Source of the DNA: Phoronis australis
Taxonomy: Eukaryota; Phoronida; Phoronidae
DNA: 64,000 bases
Assembly: GCA_002633005.1 (NCBI GenBank)
Contig: NMRA01000001.1
Coordinates: forward strand, 255,299-319,298
Direction: 5' to 3'
The notes beneath the pieces were generated by a model. It made no database searches and was not told where the DNA came from. It saw nothing but the letters and a program-made list of their open reading frames with translations. Positions within the stretch are counted from its first letter, which is position 1, and each line of letters starts with the position of its first letter. A program made the position numbers and the translations under genes. Below, in pieces: positions 33,611 to 46,405 of this stretch.

Positions 33611-34130
33611 TGTACATAATTATTATTTTTTCAATTTTTGCGTGTTTCTTTATCAGCTGTGCACTAAAGGCACTGAAATCTAGTAAGATATAATAATAAA
33701 ATTTATTTTGAGATACTAGAGTCATGTTGTGTACACTTTAAAGCATCATGGCTTGCAGGGAGGTACAAAAGTGTCCAGGAACCTTTGTTTTGTTTCGAAT
33801 TAGGTAGGCTGGATTGAGCAACCTGCACCTAGCCTGTGTGACCTCTGTTTTTGTTTGTCAGTCTGATAAAAATTCCAAGTTGCCAAAAAGTCACAGGACA
33901 TTTGCTAGTTGCAACCAATTGTCAGACAAAGTCAAGTGAATATGAATTCACACGCTGTCTGTTATGTTTTCCTGTAGATAAAAAATTCGCCGTGACTTTC
34001 AAATATTTTTCCCAAATGCAACTTTCAAACATTTTTCCCAAATGCAACACCCCTGGTGGACTATCGTTGTATTTATCTGGTGAGTCCATCTGCCCGCAGT
34101 GTTTATCACCATCCAAATTTGAGCCTGAGC

Positions 34131-34322
34131 TAGAGGCGGATCTACAGGGGGATTCAAAGGGTTCAAACCCCCCTCGGGACAGGATAAAAAATAAAAAAAT
34201 TTTGCCTGAAAAATGAAATCGGCTACTGAAAACCACAAAAAATGTTACACGGGAGGGGGGAACCTTCTTTCCGCTCGGCGATGCGCGCCTCGGATTCACT
34301 TGAATATGTAGATCTGCCACTT
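34131..34322. mobile_element. 192-bp MITE
   Basis: Ends read TAGAGGCGGATCTACA and, inverted, AAGTGGCAGATCTACA (13 of 16). They are flanked by the direct repeat TGAGC on both sides (34126-34130 and 34323-34327). The ends resemble the CAGTGGCGG family seen at 5050 and 5786. The interior has no coding capacity; it contains a short GGGGGATTC/GGTTCAAACCCCCC foldback near the left end. Confidence 0.65.
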
Positions 34323-35809
34323 TGAGCTCAAACTACATGTGGAAGTAAATGGAATAGTTGTTAAGCAAACACAGGCAGACGTTTGCCAGTTTCTTTAAAG
34401 GTGACTTAAGACTCAATTCAATTTTTTAATTTTACTGACAACAATTTTTGAGAAAATAAATCTCACTTAAGCAAAAGTGCAAAGCGTCTGAGAATAAAGT
34501 ACAGATAAGTGCTGAGATGATTTCTATTGTTAATTTCCAAACTATATACTCATAATTGCTTGGCTAATCTTAATTCAGGAGTTGTGAAGACAAACTTCAG
34601 TGTCACTTGTCATGAGACAAGCGTAGTCTGCTCATCTACTTTCTCTTGAGGTAATAGTCAAAACATAATGATAAGAGAACCGATTGTCATTACTTGCACG
34701 CATGATTTAACCTTCCTGTTCTACTAAAAAGTCCAGGGCAGCATCGTGGTATACAGAGACTTCCTCATTGTTTTGGCAAGCTCATTTCAGCCAGTCTCAT
34801 GGCTACCTGGAAACTTAATTTGCCAGGTCATGCAGTTGTAACTGTGCTATAAATATCAATCCTGCATGTAATATATTAGCGACTGAAGTCCCACAGTGTT
34901 GTCAGTGTTGACTCTTCCATTTTATTAAACAATGTAAAGAGCAATACACCTTTACCACATGCCAAAAATCAACTTTTGATTTAGCTAGACCATTTAATGG
35001 TCGGTATTTTCATCTTGTTCTGTCCGACTCGAAGTTAAGAAACAATTTCTCGGCTTGAGAAGAACTGAGAGATGTTATAGGTGTCCTATCAAGTAACTTG
35101 TTACTGCAGGTTTTGAAAAGTTTCAGTTGTCAAGGTTGGATATGACAAGAGAATAACAGGTCATGTATTGTTTTTATTTCTTTATCAGGTGTGACTGCCC
35201 CATTCCAATGTTACTCAGTCATTTGAACAGTTCAATATTAATGCTTAGACAATTGCAATCCTATAGACACACATGTTATGTTAAGTATTTTGTTCAAAAA
35301 TCCTCATCTGTGTTCAGAAAAAAAAGTTTTATCTTTGTGTCTTTTAAAAATTTAAGTCAAATTAGTGTCAAAAACGTGTCAAATTGTTTTCAGGAATTTC
35401 AGGGATTATCTTAGGCTTTATATGTCTAACTTGTTCTGCTTCCTCGTTTTAAATTTACACACAGGTGAGTTCAGTCGGAACCTTGTGGGGCTTCATGGCC
35501 GCCACATATAAAGCATTACTTCTTTATCGTGAGTTTGTAGTCAAACTTCATTCGTGATATATACATAACCAGTGTAATCCTCTGTGCTTATGCGATATCA
35601 GTGCGGCATGATCGCTGGTAAGGTCAGGTCACGTTTTGTGAAATGCAAAAAATTCCCAACTCCATATAAAAGGCTTTAGTCGCTATATAAACATAGGGAA
35701 TGCCATGCTGTTTTCACAGTGACAAAGGGCTTTTTGAGTGGTAAATTGCTTGGCTCTATTGAATCCCTCTCTGCACACTCTACCTACTGTTTTTTCTTCC
35801 CATGCGCAG

Positions 35810-35944
35810 TATTTAGGCGGCTATGAAATCTGTTCCAAGACGGACATTAAAGTGGACAAGAAAGACAAATCACTCATCACCTTGACAACCATCAGACGAA
35901 AAAAAGATGGTGATGACAAATGTAGAGTGTCGGCAAAATTCAAG
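35810..35944 (+). CDS. PH-SH2 adaptor exon 3 (PH domain)
   Basis: Behind CATGCGCAG, donor AAG|GTATGT, 135 bases, phase 0 to 0, residues 51-95. It encodes the middle PH strands (YLGGYEICSKTDIKVD, then SLITLTTIRRKKD), with the lysine-rich loops usual in this fold. Confidence 0.8.
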
Positions 35945-36644
35945 GTATGTATCCTTGCACTGAGGGGATTATATTCAGTGGTGTATTTCAGTGTTGTGAA
36001 GATTGACACTTTGAAAGTTTAAATTAAAATTCTTGTTGAGTCTGACTTATTGTTAACCATTCAAATAAATTTCGTGCTTGACGAAAATTGATTTTTGCGT
36101 GTACATTTTTATGGCTTGCCTGCCGCTACAACAATTTCGGATGAAAATGTTGCGAGAATCGCCTTTTTCGTTTTTCAAGGTCCTCTTAAGTTGATACAAA
36201 TGAGAATTTTTTCAAAATATTTTTATGGACGAAGCAATACATGTACATTGGGAGCATAAAAACACAAATTACATTTTTTTGAAAAAATGAGGATTAAAAT
36301 TTCAGTCGCTTGCCATTATTTGTGTCCTAAGAAAACTTTTGGTTGTTAAAGTGGAATTTTGAATCAATTGTTTTAACAAATTACAGATAATTAAAAAGAA
36401 GAGAAAATTTAAATTGATGTTTTTGCATACTCATGAGTAAACTTTGTTTATAAATTAAAAGAAACGTTCTACACGTTAACCAGTAAGGACACAAATTTTT
36501 AAATTGATGTTTTTGTCATAAAAAGATACTAAATTAACTAAATTTGTTTTGTTTTACTCTGAATTTTGTTTTTCTTGGCTTACTATTGTATTGAAGGATT
36601 CTGCTTTTTTGTCATTCCGTTATATCTGAATTTCTGTATTTCAG

Positions 36645-36701
36645 TTTGACGTTGAAGATCAGCGCCCTCTGTGGCTGGCTTATCTTATAGGACTTGCACA
36701 T
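36645..36701 (+). CDS. PH-SH2 adaptor exon 4 (PH C-terminal helix)
   Basis: 57 bases between TTTCAG and CAT|GTACGT, phase 0, residues 96-114. FDVEDQRPLWLAYLIGLAH holds the last strand and the C-terminal helix of the PH domain with its hallmark tryptophan (PLWLAYL). Confidence 0.8.
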
Positions 36702-37431
36702 GTACGTTCCTTTCAGCATTGATTGTTTACAAATTTGCAAAAAAATTACTAAGAATTGCTTAAAAGTACTCAGTAATTCATATGACTGGATGTCATTTTG
36801 GTAGAAATTTGCACACAGGTCAATGTCACATGACCATCAAATGGTTAGCTGGATGAGTACGTGAGCCTGCAGGTTTTCTAATTAACAAACTTTGGAAGAA
36901 GCTATCCACTGTCCCCTTATGTGATGTCCGCCCCAGAATTGACTTTGATAAACAACATGATTTTGGGAATTTTCAAACTCAGCTGTGACATTTGAACTGG
37001 ATTCATGATAGCTTAGTAGGACTTAGAGCGTTTCCACGGTTACCAGATTCAAGGCCTGGTGGGGAAAAAGATCTCATCACATTTGACCATAGGTCACATG
37101 TTGTGACTAAACTATGGTGTTGGAAGACTAATAGCTCTTATTTAAGTGTCGGACTTTTTCAGAGGGGAATTTAATCATCAGCTCAGAACTAGGTTCTCTT
37201 GAATTTAATCTGAGTTAAATGCAAATTGTGGATTACAGAAAGTAATTTTTCAAGAGCCATTAGAGGGTCAGGATTGCTTGCTGTACATTACCAATGTAAA
37301 TAGTCTAGAGCTTGGTGTAAATAGACCCCTAGGCTTTACAAATGACGTTTCCACATCACCTCAAAGCCATTTCACAGCAAGAGGTCAAAACATGATAACC
37401 AATGCTCAACGACATGCAAATTCCATTTCAG

Positions 37432-37733
37432 GGTCAAATACCTCAAGAGCATCAAGATCATTTGCTTCCGGGTCAAAAGAAGGACGTGGTGGACGCCATT
37501 GACAAAATATGGAATGCTGTTGACAACGATTCTGGAATCTTCGACCCACTCTCCACCACAGGCTCCATTGCGCCACCCCTGCCCCCTCGTAAAACTTCTG
37601 ATTCTGCCTCTGGAGGGAGTGGTGGTTCCTCTCGGCACTCTTCATCCAATAGCTCTCTCAGCCAGCTGGCCTCCCCAACACAGCCTCAGCACAAGTTCTA
37701 TTCAGAGTCATATAGAAATCAAACGACACCAAG
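37432..37733 (+). CDS. PH-SH2 adaptor exon 5 (linker)
   Basis: 302 bases behind ATTTCAG, ending AAG|GTGCGT, phase 0 to 2, residues 115 to about 215. It is a flexible linker. A helical start (KKDVVDAIDKIWNAVDND) is followed by a class-II SH3-binding motif APPLPPRK and then a Ser/Gly-rich run (SGGSGGSSRHSSSNSSLS). The final bases complete a codon with exon 6 to enter the SH2 domain. An SH3 partner is an inference from the motif. Confidence 0.8.
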
Positions 37734-38534
37734 GTGCGTGCTCTAGTTTCTTAAAATATAACAAATGGCAGCTACTGCACTGTGAAAGGCAATCAAAAAA
37801 AGTTTTTTCTTCTGATTTCAATTGAAATATTTTCGTTTGCATGTATTTGGTCACGCTTAACTAGTGAGAAGCATCAGGCGTTCCTGTGCGTCCTTTTCTT
37901 TTTTTTGTAGGTATTTTTGCTTGTCGTACTTCTTGTCAAGATTTGCTGAGAAAGGGTATTTTCCATTTGATGAGTATATCTTGTACATTCAGTTCTTTTT
38001 ATATTTGCATTACGATTTCTCTCCAGATTATAATGTTGGGGCATAATGCAGTTGTAGATACAGTAAAAAGTGGGAAAGCAAAAAAATTAATTACGTTTCT
38101 CAAGGCAGGAGTTTGTACCAAATTTTAGAAATGGGCAATAGTGGCCTTCCCACTCAAATTTAAGAATCACCAGAAATACTGCAAAATTAACTGGCAAGTG
38201 CATTTTGCAGACTCCACTGTTACAAAACGATACGTCTGAAATTTATGAAATAATGGTGAATACCAAAATCGGCCATGTCCCAAATTTTCAGAATCAAGAA
38301 AACTCAATTTCTGCTGAATATCGGTGTCCCAAATTTTAGAGACTTTCTGAAACTGAAATCTTTATCTGTACTGTTTGTGCGCATTTCGCTTTCACAAATT
38401 CAACTTGAAAATATGCATTGGTTGTGCAAGTTTTCCTACTTTTTCTTGGCTCGTTCTTACTTTTTCCTGCTCGTTTGGGTTAAATTTTGGGGAGGCCTTG
38501 AAATTAACCACTGGTAATGACTTCATCTTTTCAG

Positions 38535-38675
38535 CTGGTTCTTTAACTGTTCACGTGACGATGCTGAGAACGCCCTAAGAAATGGGAAGACGTACGGTTC
38601 ATCCCTTGTCCGTCCAGCCACTAGAAGTCGGGACTCTTCTATTGCCTATATTGTGTCTTTTTGTGACAATGACCG
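38535..38675 (+). CDS. PH-SH2 adaptor exon 6 (SH2 first half)
   Basis: 141 bases between TTTTCAG and CCG|GTAAGA, phase 2 to 2. WFFNCSRDDAENALRNGKTY is the first strand and helix of an SH2 domain. SSLVRP carries the arginine that binds phosphotyrosine in the FLVR position, so ligand binding is probably kept. SSIAYIVSF and FCDNDR follow as strand C and its turn. Confidence 0.85.
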
Positions 38676-39004
38676 GTAAGACAGCCTCTGTAATGTGGCG
38701 GTTGTAGTCTGAAATGTCAAAATGCAAAATTCACCACCATAGATTTGTCAAATAGTTGCCATGTGTTGTGTGTTACAGAAATACCTGTAATGTGCCATTA
38801 AGGTAATGAAATGACACCATGTTTTAATTTAAATTGCATTTACTGAAAACAGAGATTTTAAATTTGATATTGAGAACTTTAAATTTAGTTCTTGAGAAGA
38901 CTGAAAATATTACAGTGACCTAAGGTGACTGTGAGTGACTGAGGAAACTGCTGCATAACATCAGCTGTCAATTACTTCACATATTTGTTTGTTTTTTGTT
39001 GTAG

Positions 39005-39071
39005 GGTTCACCATCTGAAGGTTGCAATGCATTCTGGGCTCTTTTTGTTGCCAGATATTAAGACGTCGATG
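39005..39071 (+). CDS. PH-SH2 adaptor exon 7 (SH2 middle)
   Basis: 67 bases between TTGTAG and ATG|GTAAGT, phase 2 to 0. It encodes VHHLKVAMHSGLFLLPDI, the SH2 strand with the HxKV/HYKI-type histidine that contacts phosphotyrosine, followed by the strand lining the specificity pocket. Confidence 0.85.
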
Positions 39072-40759
39072 GTAAGTATAACAACCATAACTCCACATTT
39101 TGAAAACCGCAGTTTTCTCCACTGAATAGCAGGCATCAATCTGCTTCTCAAAATTGATACCTATTGAGTCTCAGTAAATATAACCACTTAATTGGATCTT
39201 CCTATTTCACTTCAGAGGTGACTGGAACTTTTCATTAAGACTTGAGGCGTGTTATTCGTTTTGAAAGAAATTCAATAATTTTAGGCAGTGTGATCAAATA
39301 ACTTAATACTCAGATATTGCATTCAGTTACGAACATGACTTGAATTTTTTGAAAGAATGAAGCGGTCAGTATAAACCTGTGCTCCAGAGGCATTGAGAAA
39401 GCGAATTTAAAAACTAAATTGTTTACTGTTAAGTTATAAAACTGGTTTACTAACTTCTTCCTTGTAGAAGTGAGAATTCTAGTGATGTCTGAGACAACTG
39501 ATTGTTGTCTATTCCTTGAGGTCATGCTTGGCCAGGGTCATAAAATGGGACATCGTGACGAGTCAACTTGTGAATCAGTTGTTATTAAGGCCTCAAACTC
39601 TTTAAACTGAACAAAACAATTTAAATTATCCTTTTCATAAGAGTGATGGTATTTTGTAACCATTTCTTCATCTTATTGAAATGAAATTGATTTTTCATGT
39701 AGTTAAGCATGATTATGTAAATTTAGTTTCAATTTAAGAGTCAGAGTGTACGTGTGAATGAGTGTTTGAAAGTCCTTCCCCTTTTCTCTCCCCTTTGCTC
39801 TCCCCTTTTGTTGTTGCTTCCCCATTAGAGGCGAAACTTGCTTTTACTGATTGAAGTTTCAGTAAGTGGGAGGGTTAACTCCGGTAGTTAATCTGCAAGT
39901 GAAATTTCGCTTAAAATAGTAAGATTTAGAAGTATAGCTTCAGTGCTCACCGAAACTTCGGTGTTGTGGGAACATTCGAAGCAAAGAATTCGTCGAAGTT
40001 ATCAGTATAGGTCGCAGCAATGATATACGATCACGCGAGACTCGCAAGATGTGTCGATCCTTTGTTATTATACCGTAGCTGACATTCTTTTAATATATGC
40101 ACGTAAACATATAAAAGAAAACATATCTGATGAAGAATGACATTGATAATTTTTATGAACACTCATAAGTGGCAAGAGAACAATTTCCAGTTAGCTTCAA
40201 ACCCATTACTCAATATTTGTTGGAGAGTACGAAAATGAACTGCGTCATCTGGTGTCGTAGCGATAACTTTGATATCGCTGTCTAATTGGAAAGGTAAGTA
40301 AATTTTTGGCGACGCTTCGGTGAACCATAGTTCCCTAATGAGGAAGCAACCTTTAATTAATAATCTGGTATTAATTGTCCGTCCAATCATTATGAGTTAT
40401 TTTCATGATTCATATTAATTTTGTTCTAGCTGTATGATGGATTGTTATTTATAGTTATGTTTGCTTGGGCCACCTAACCCCAGCCATGTTCACTAAAATA
40501 CTGAAAATGATTTCAGGGTAAATAAATGTACTAAAACATGGAAACAAATTAAACAAATAGTTCTTTCAAAAGTCCAAAATCATCCAATTTGACTTAAGGA
40601 ACACTTTGAGACCAATTTCATGTTTTGAGGTGGAAGGCAGGTTTATTGTCACTTAAAGTTTTGGAGATAAATGAGTATTTAATGTATTGTCTTGTGTTAA
40701 TTATTTTCTTATTTCAGCACACATTATCTAGATGTTAAATAATAATGAACGTCTCATTA

Positions 40760-40808
40760 GCTACTTTTTAACATAATCATAATTATTATGATTATGTTAA
40801 AAAGTAGC
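40760..40808. repeat. Near-perfect 49-bp palindrome
   Basis: Two perfectly complementary 24-base arms (GCTACTTTTTAACATAATCA... and inverse) are separated by a single T at 40784. It ends 36 bases before the splice acceptor of exon 8 (40844), so it covers the region where a branch point would normally lie. It could extrude as a cruciform or fold as a long hairpin in the pre-mRNA. Confidence 0.95.
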
Positions 40809-40844
40809 ATGTAAAGTTCAAATGTTATTCTCAATCCTTTTCAG

Positions 40845-40992
40845 GACAAAACCTTTAGTAGTCTTTATGACATCATCAGTTACATACAAGATATCAACCC
40901 TTCTTTTATTCCCATGAAAACCAATGACCTCAACATCCTAGGGGTCAGCACAGACTCGGACTACGATACATTCCTCCCTGTCAAACCACCAG
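40845..40992 (+). CDS. PH-SH2 adaptor exon 8 (SH2 end)
   Basis: 148 bases between TTTTCAG and CAG|GTAAAT, phase 0 to 1, residues about 285-334. DKTFSSLYDIISYIQDINPS is the last SH2 helix. NILGVSTDSDYDTFLPVKPP begins the tail with the first acidic tyrosine (SDYDTF) and a short proline stretch. Confidence 0.85.
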
Positions 40993-42699
40993 GTAAATTA
41001 CTTGCTGATTCTGACACTGAGCTTCTGATCTGATAGTTTCCGCCTTATTCCTAACGCTTCACATCTTGAACTGCTCTTTCTCCCATTGCTTGCAGCATCA
41101 AAAGTAGGACATGCACATTGCCTTATGACTTTCAGGTTTTTATCTCCAACCTTATTTACAAAAATTGGCCACTTTTACAATTATTTTTTATATTTCATTT
41201 GTGTCTGGCAAAATACTTTATCTTCATTCTCGGGGAGCTTCAAATACTAAATACATACCGCGTAGCGAGAAAAAAAAAAGATTTAGCAGAACCACCTTGG
41301 AACCGCAAAACTGAGTGGATATTTGTTTACTACTTATCCAAGGTCAAAGGTTAAAGGGCTTTCAATTAAATCGAATCTCCCGCTAGGTGCAGAACAGCTT
41401 AGTATACCCTCAGTCCTTTCATTCACAATGTCGCCATCATGATAACATTGAGCCAATGAGGTGAACTTATGGTAGAATGGTGCCAGTGAAAACAAAGACA
41501 AAATGTAGTTTTGATCCTAAGGGAGTTCTGCGTCTACATGCATACGACCGTTGGCGTTGAAAACGAAGGCTACGAGTTGCCTCAGGCCTCTGTGGTCATG
41601 AACACAGAAAGTTGTGAAAAGAAATAAATCCTCAGCCTAATTCCGTAATTCAATTAATAAGTTGACATTTCGATGTTTCAATCTCATGCTAACGACATTA
41701 CTTGAACCACTGCTTCGATTTTTGTAATCCATTCCTTACTTAATTTCGTATCAGTCTCCCAGCTTGTGACGTGCACAGGCCATGAACTGTGACCTACTTT
41801 GAAAGTAGGGCGTAAACAACAGTAAAAGTTGGCTGGGAATGATAAGTCTATTTGAGGTTTTAATGATAATTAAGTTAGTTACGCACTGCAAAATCAGTTG
41901 ACATTGCGAGTGAACGTTGAAATAGGTAAGTAAGTATTGTATAGGTTATGTGTACCGAAAACAAGTTTTCACCGAATAATTAACTAAACACTTTGAGATT
42001 TTCACTTGTCCCAGTTTAATCGGCTTAAATTTCTTGGCTTCGGCAAATCGACTTTATTTGAACTTAGGAATACTAGTTCTCAAAAACAGTTAGATGGATT
42101 TCTCTGAAACTTTTTAAACTTAATATTTAGTCATCAGTTTCAAAAATGCTGTTAGGATTTTTGATATAAAGGCCTAGTTTTTGCGTAATGTGACAAAGAT
42201 GAATACGACTTCAATTTTTTACAAAAATACCTTACGTTTTGCAAGTTGATTTGTCATAGAAACTAAACAAAGAGACTAATCAAAAATTCCTAACAGCGTT
42301 TTTGAGGTAACTGGTGAAGTTTTCATTTAAAAAAGGTTTCATTAAAATCTACCGAGGGGTTATTTTGCTATGAATGTACCTTTCTTAAAATTGAAATTTT
42401 GACTTAAAAAGGTTTTTACGTAAAAATTATAATGGCGCATAAATACAAAAAGTATATTTATATTTCCTGGTCTTTGCTTTTTCATGTATACCTTTACTGG
42501 TTGACAAAGCCTAGTTTTTGATATATTAGCTAGAATGGAGGACACTAAATAAGGTGCCAACTTTGACAAGTCATTGACTACAATCTGGCAGGTTATCTCA
42601 GAAATGGCCGATCAAGAGTCATATGAAACTTTCAGACGTTTTAAGTTATATTGTGTTCTCCAAATCGCTGTTGGGGATTAATTGATGCTGAAATTTCCA

Positions 42700-42960
42700 C
42701 TTTTGCATGAGAGCTATCAAAATACAGGACTTACTCAAAAATGAGAACGAAAAGATAACGGTTTTGAAATTTCTCCTTGAACATTTATATTAAACAAATT
42801 TGGTCAATACATGTTATATTGATACTGCTGTGATGTCATCGATATACCTTTCTTTTTTTTAAATTTCACTAAAAAGTCATGGTCACATGACTCAATCAAT
42901 ATCAGATTGTTTAAAAGTCAAAAATCATGAAAGTCCGAAAATATACAGCCGGAGTTGAAA
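42700..42960. repeat. Dispersed repeat, copy 2 (see 4020)
   Basis: Carries GAACATTTATATTAAAC, AAATTTGGTC and TATTGATAC in the same order as 4063 and 62837, followed by a similar TTTCACTAAAAAGTC segment shared with the 62.9 kb copy. In the adaptor intron after exon 8. Confidence 0.5.
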
Positions 42961-42962
42961 CC

Positions 42963-44037
42963 TATAGTCTTGAGGTTATTTAGCTTAAAATTTGCATGCT
43001 AGTCGATACTAGGTCGTACATAACCTAACTATTTCTTTCTTTACTATATACTGTCACAAAGAACGTCCACAGGAAATCAGCCCTTACATTTTTGGCCACT
43101 TCAGTCTCAATGTAGTCTTGCTCTTAAATCCACCTCTTATTTCACTCAAAATCGTCATTTTTCCATTTTTCTAAAAGTGGTTATTCCTCTGCAAGTAATG
43201 TTCACATTGCCAAAAATTGTTTTTGACATTTACACGGCACAAAATATTCTTTATTTTTTGGGAAAAACTTGACAAAATAGANCATGTTCAACGTCTGCGA
43301 AGTATAGTGAAATAATGAGCATAATTTGCAATAATCGGTCTCACCTGAGGCGCCATATTATGTAGCAAACTTTCTATGCAAGCGTTCGGAGTTTGACCAC
43401 ACTCTACATTTTCGAAACTATTTGTCAATTAGAGTGCGCAGAGTACGCACTTGGTGGCGATAAAGTTCTTTTCAAAGTTTTAGGCGATCCCAGTATGTGG
43501 CTTAGTACGTGTGGTGACTCAGATCATAAGGTAAGATTAACCGCCCAGGGCGGTTGCCTGTCGTAATAAGCGCCCATGTTCAGTTAACCGCCCCCCCCCG
43601 ATTTCTTGAAATTTCACGTTTAAGCGCCCATGTCTGGTTAACCGCCCACCCCCGATTTTTTGGGTTCGCCAATTTAACCGCCCAGGGCGTTAACCCGAAC
43701 GATTACGGTATAGTCTTGAGGTTATTTAGCTTAAAATTCGCCTGCTAGTCGATACTAGGTCGTACATAACCTAACTATTTCTTTACCATATACTGTCACA
43801 AAGAACGTCCACAGGAAATCAGCCCTTACATTTTTGGCCACTTCAGTCTCAATGTAGTCTTGCTCTTAAATTTGCCTCTTATTTCACACAAAATCGTCAT
43901 TTTTCCATTTTTCTAAAAGTGGTTATTCCTCTGCAAATAATGTTCACATTGCCAAAAATTGTTTTTTGACATTTACACGGCGCAAACCATACTAATAAAA
44001 TATTCTTTATTTTTTGGGAAAAACTTGACAAAATAGA
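42963..44037. repeat. Duplicate of about 320 bp around N, with a 426-bp insertion
   Basis: 42963-43281 and 43709-44037 match closely. The left copy stops at N (43282). The right copy is preceded by 426 unique bases and also has a 15-base extra segment. This could be two alleles, one with an insertion, placed in series by the assembler, or a real duplication. Confidence 0.75.
43540..43706. repeat. AACCGCCC-rich paired repeat inside the insertion
   Basis: Two adjacent related units (TAAGCGCCCATGT, then GTTAACCGCCC, a C run and CGATTT) are flanked on both sides by TTAACCGCCCAGGGCG or its variant, whose centre CGCCCAGGGCG is nearly palindromic. This fits a small foldback element inserted in one allele. 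Confidence 0.6.
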
Positions 44038-44283
44038 ATATTTCATTTGTCGGCCATTATTATATTCTGTGCGAATTATGTGAAGAATTACCCATAATTC
44101 ACAGTCTGTATAATGCTACTTCCTGTCATTGTACAAAGATTATTTTCACAATTAACCATTAATTCACAGTCTGCATAATGCTCCTTTCTGTCATTGCACA
44201 AAGATTATGTTAACTTCACAATTAAACATAATTCAGACTTAAAAACCTACTGTACCTTGAAAATGGGTATTAACTAATTTCAG

Positions 44284-44343
44284 TTGTCGGTGTTAAGTCT
44301 AACCCTGCCCCAGACTATGATGGTGATCAGTATGACGAGGCAG
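44284..44343 (+). CDS. PH-SH2 adaptor exon 9 (tail)
   Basis: 60 bases between TTCAG and CAG|GTGAGC, phase 1 to 1. It encodes VVGVKSNPAPDYDGDQYDEA, which holds two tyrosines in acidic surroundings (PDYDGD, DQYDEA), typical Src- or Syk-family substrate contexts. Confidence 0.8.
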
Positions 44344-46276
44344 GTGAGCATATTGTCCTGGTCAGTTATAAAATGGACGGATCAACTTGTTAGAAAATAA
44401 TATAAATGTCACCGTAAGGAAGAGCAGATGAATTTTGTATTTAATATATTTCATTTTGACAACATTCCTTAAACATTTGCCATCAATACCAATTGAATTT
44501 GGTCATTTTGAAATATTTTAAAAACTTGAAGGATTTTTCTCCACAGATTGTGAGTATTTCTTGTTAATAGGAACAAAGTTCAAACCAATGTCGCAGCTAA
44601 AATGACAGCATAGTACCAAGTAGTGTATGTAGACTAGAAGAGTTCACTCTGCCATTCTGCCTGATTGGCCACGATGGTTATCGGTCGAAAAACTAGCGCC
44701 ACACGAGGCGAATAAGCAACACTAATTTTACGGCGCATTCGGAACCACTGATAAATTCATAATTTAACGAAGTTCAAAGTGCAATAAAATTACTGAGTTA
44801 TTGAAAATCGGTAAAATATGTAAACTAACATCCACTTCTAATCGAATGAGAATGAATGTGTGTTTTAATCAATATTAAAGTGTATTTGCTTTCGTTCAAT
44901 TGAAGATCCTACAAAAGCCATCATGGTTTTATTTCTTAATAAGGCAAACAGTCCTTATAACATTTCATACCTCCGTGGACTACATAATTTTATTGATTGC
45001 TTCTGGGGGTTCTTCAGGCCGGGGGGAGTTGCCCCCAGGTGCCAGCAAAGGGGTACAAGGGAGTGCACTTACAACCAGGTGGGTGCCAAATGGGTGTTGA
45101 CCCCCTCCCAGGGGAGGTACATGGGAGGAGTGCTAAACAGGTAAAAACCAATGGGATATCCCACGAGTCATTGAGCCTCTCCCATTGTAACAAATTTTGG
45201 TTGTCCCTCTGACCTGCATTGACAACGTGCTGAGATGGTGATAATATTTGGTCCTCGTTTTTTGCATAACCCCAAGGATTTTTGCTTGTAATGACCGGTG
45301 GCCATCATTCCCCAGTACCATCCTGGGTGTTTTCCAACTTTTCATTACAAAGTGCTCCTAGCTCACAGTACATGTCCACCCAACAATTTTGAATGTTTTT
45401 CCCTATTGAATACAGTACCAGGCTGCTTACCACTTGCAGACAATTGGTTTGTGCAGTATGCGTAACACAGTCAAGTTAGAAGAAGAAAGCAGGACAATTC
45501 ATCACTACCACAACACCGTATTCCATTCTGTTGTTCCCTCACGTATAATTTTAGTAGACGTACATTGACAACAATTAGTGCAGAAGGCAGAGCATAGCAT
45601 GTGCAGTAGCTGTAGACGACAGCGGCACCGGGACCGCAATCACCTTGTCTTCTAACTGTGAACAGAACACCCAAAATGAAATGCATTGTGTCATATTATT
45701 GAGTAACGAATAATCCTTACCTTTCTGGATCCTTAGGAAGCACTGTAAAATGACACGTCTGGGGTTTTCGTGGATGAATTCGTGGAATTTATTCGCAGTA
45801 CTGCAAAATGCACCCTTCCTCATTATTCTTGCGCTTACTACTTGACCATTGCTTATTCACCACTTGGCGGCGCTAGTAGTAGCGATACCAGCTAACTCAT
45901 AAGTGAGCTCTCCTATTATACTACACTCCTTGATAGTACTTAAGTTAGGCTATTTCACTCTGTTCATAAACACCAGGTGGCATGCCTGGTGCACTTCCAA
46001 AGTGTCTGCATGCTAAGGTGCAGGGTGCCTAGGAATTATTGGTAGATTCTGTTAATCTCCCACCATCCCTGTTGAGTCTATATTTGGTGATTTTGTATCT
46101 GTGTCATTAGCGTGCACCGCAGCTTAGTGTTCATGACGTTATTTGTTGTCATAGTAATAATACACCAGTATTAGCTCACGAAATTAGTGAGTACACATTA
46201 GTAACTTTACATTGCATCTATATGGGCTTAATCCATGCTTTGAGCTGTTCTCATGTTTAACTGTGATTGTGCTCAG

Positions 46277-46405
46277 AGGCCCTGAAGGCCATGGATAACT
46301 GCTACGGAGAGATTGATGATGACGATCTTGATGATGGTGAACAGCTGTATGCTTCGCTGCCAGATGATGAAGTGCTAGAAATGAGGGTGCCTTCAGCTCC
46401 TCCTG
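46277..46405 (+). CDS. PH-SH2 adaptor exon 10 (tail)
   Basis: 129 bases, acceptor GCTCAG, donor CTG|GTGAGT, phase 1 to 1. Using the next AG two bases on would bring in a stop codon after six codons, so the upstream AG is chosen. It encodes EALKAMDNCYGEIDDDDLDD, then EQLYASLPDDEV and a proline end (PSAPP). The tyrosines in NCYGEI and QLYASL are candidate docking sites. Confidence 0.8.

Noticed and set aside
33922-34320. 132-codon minus-strand frame
   Set aside because: It overlaps the MITE at 34131-34322 and reads through its ends.
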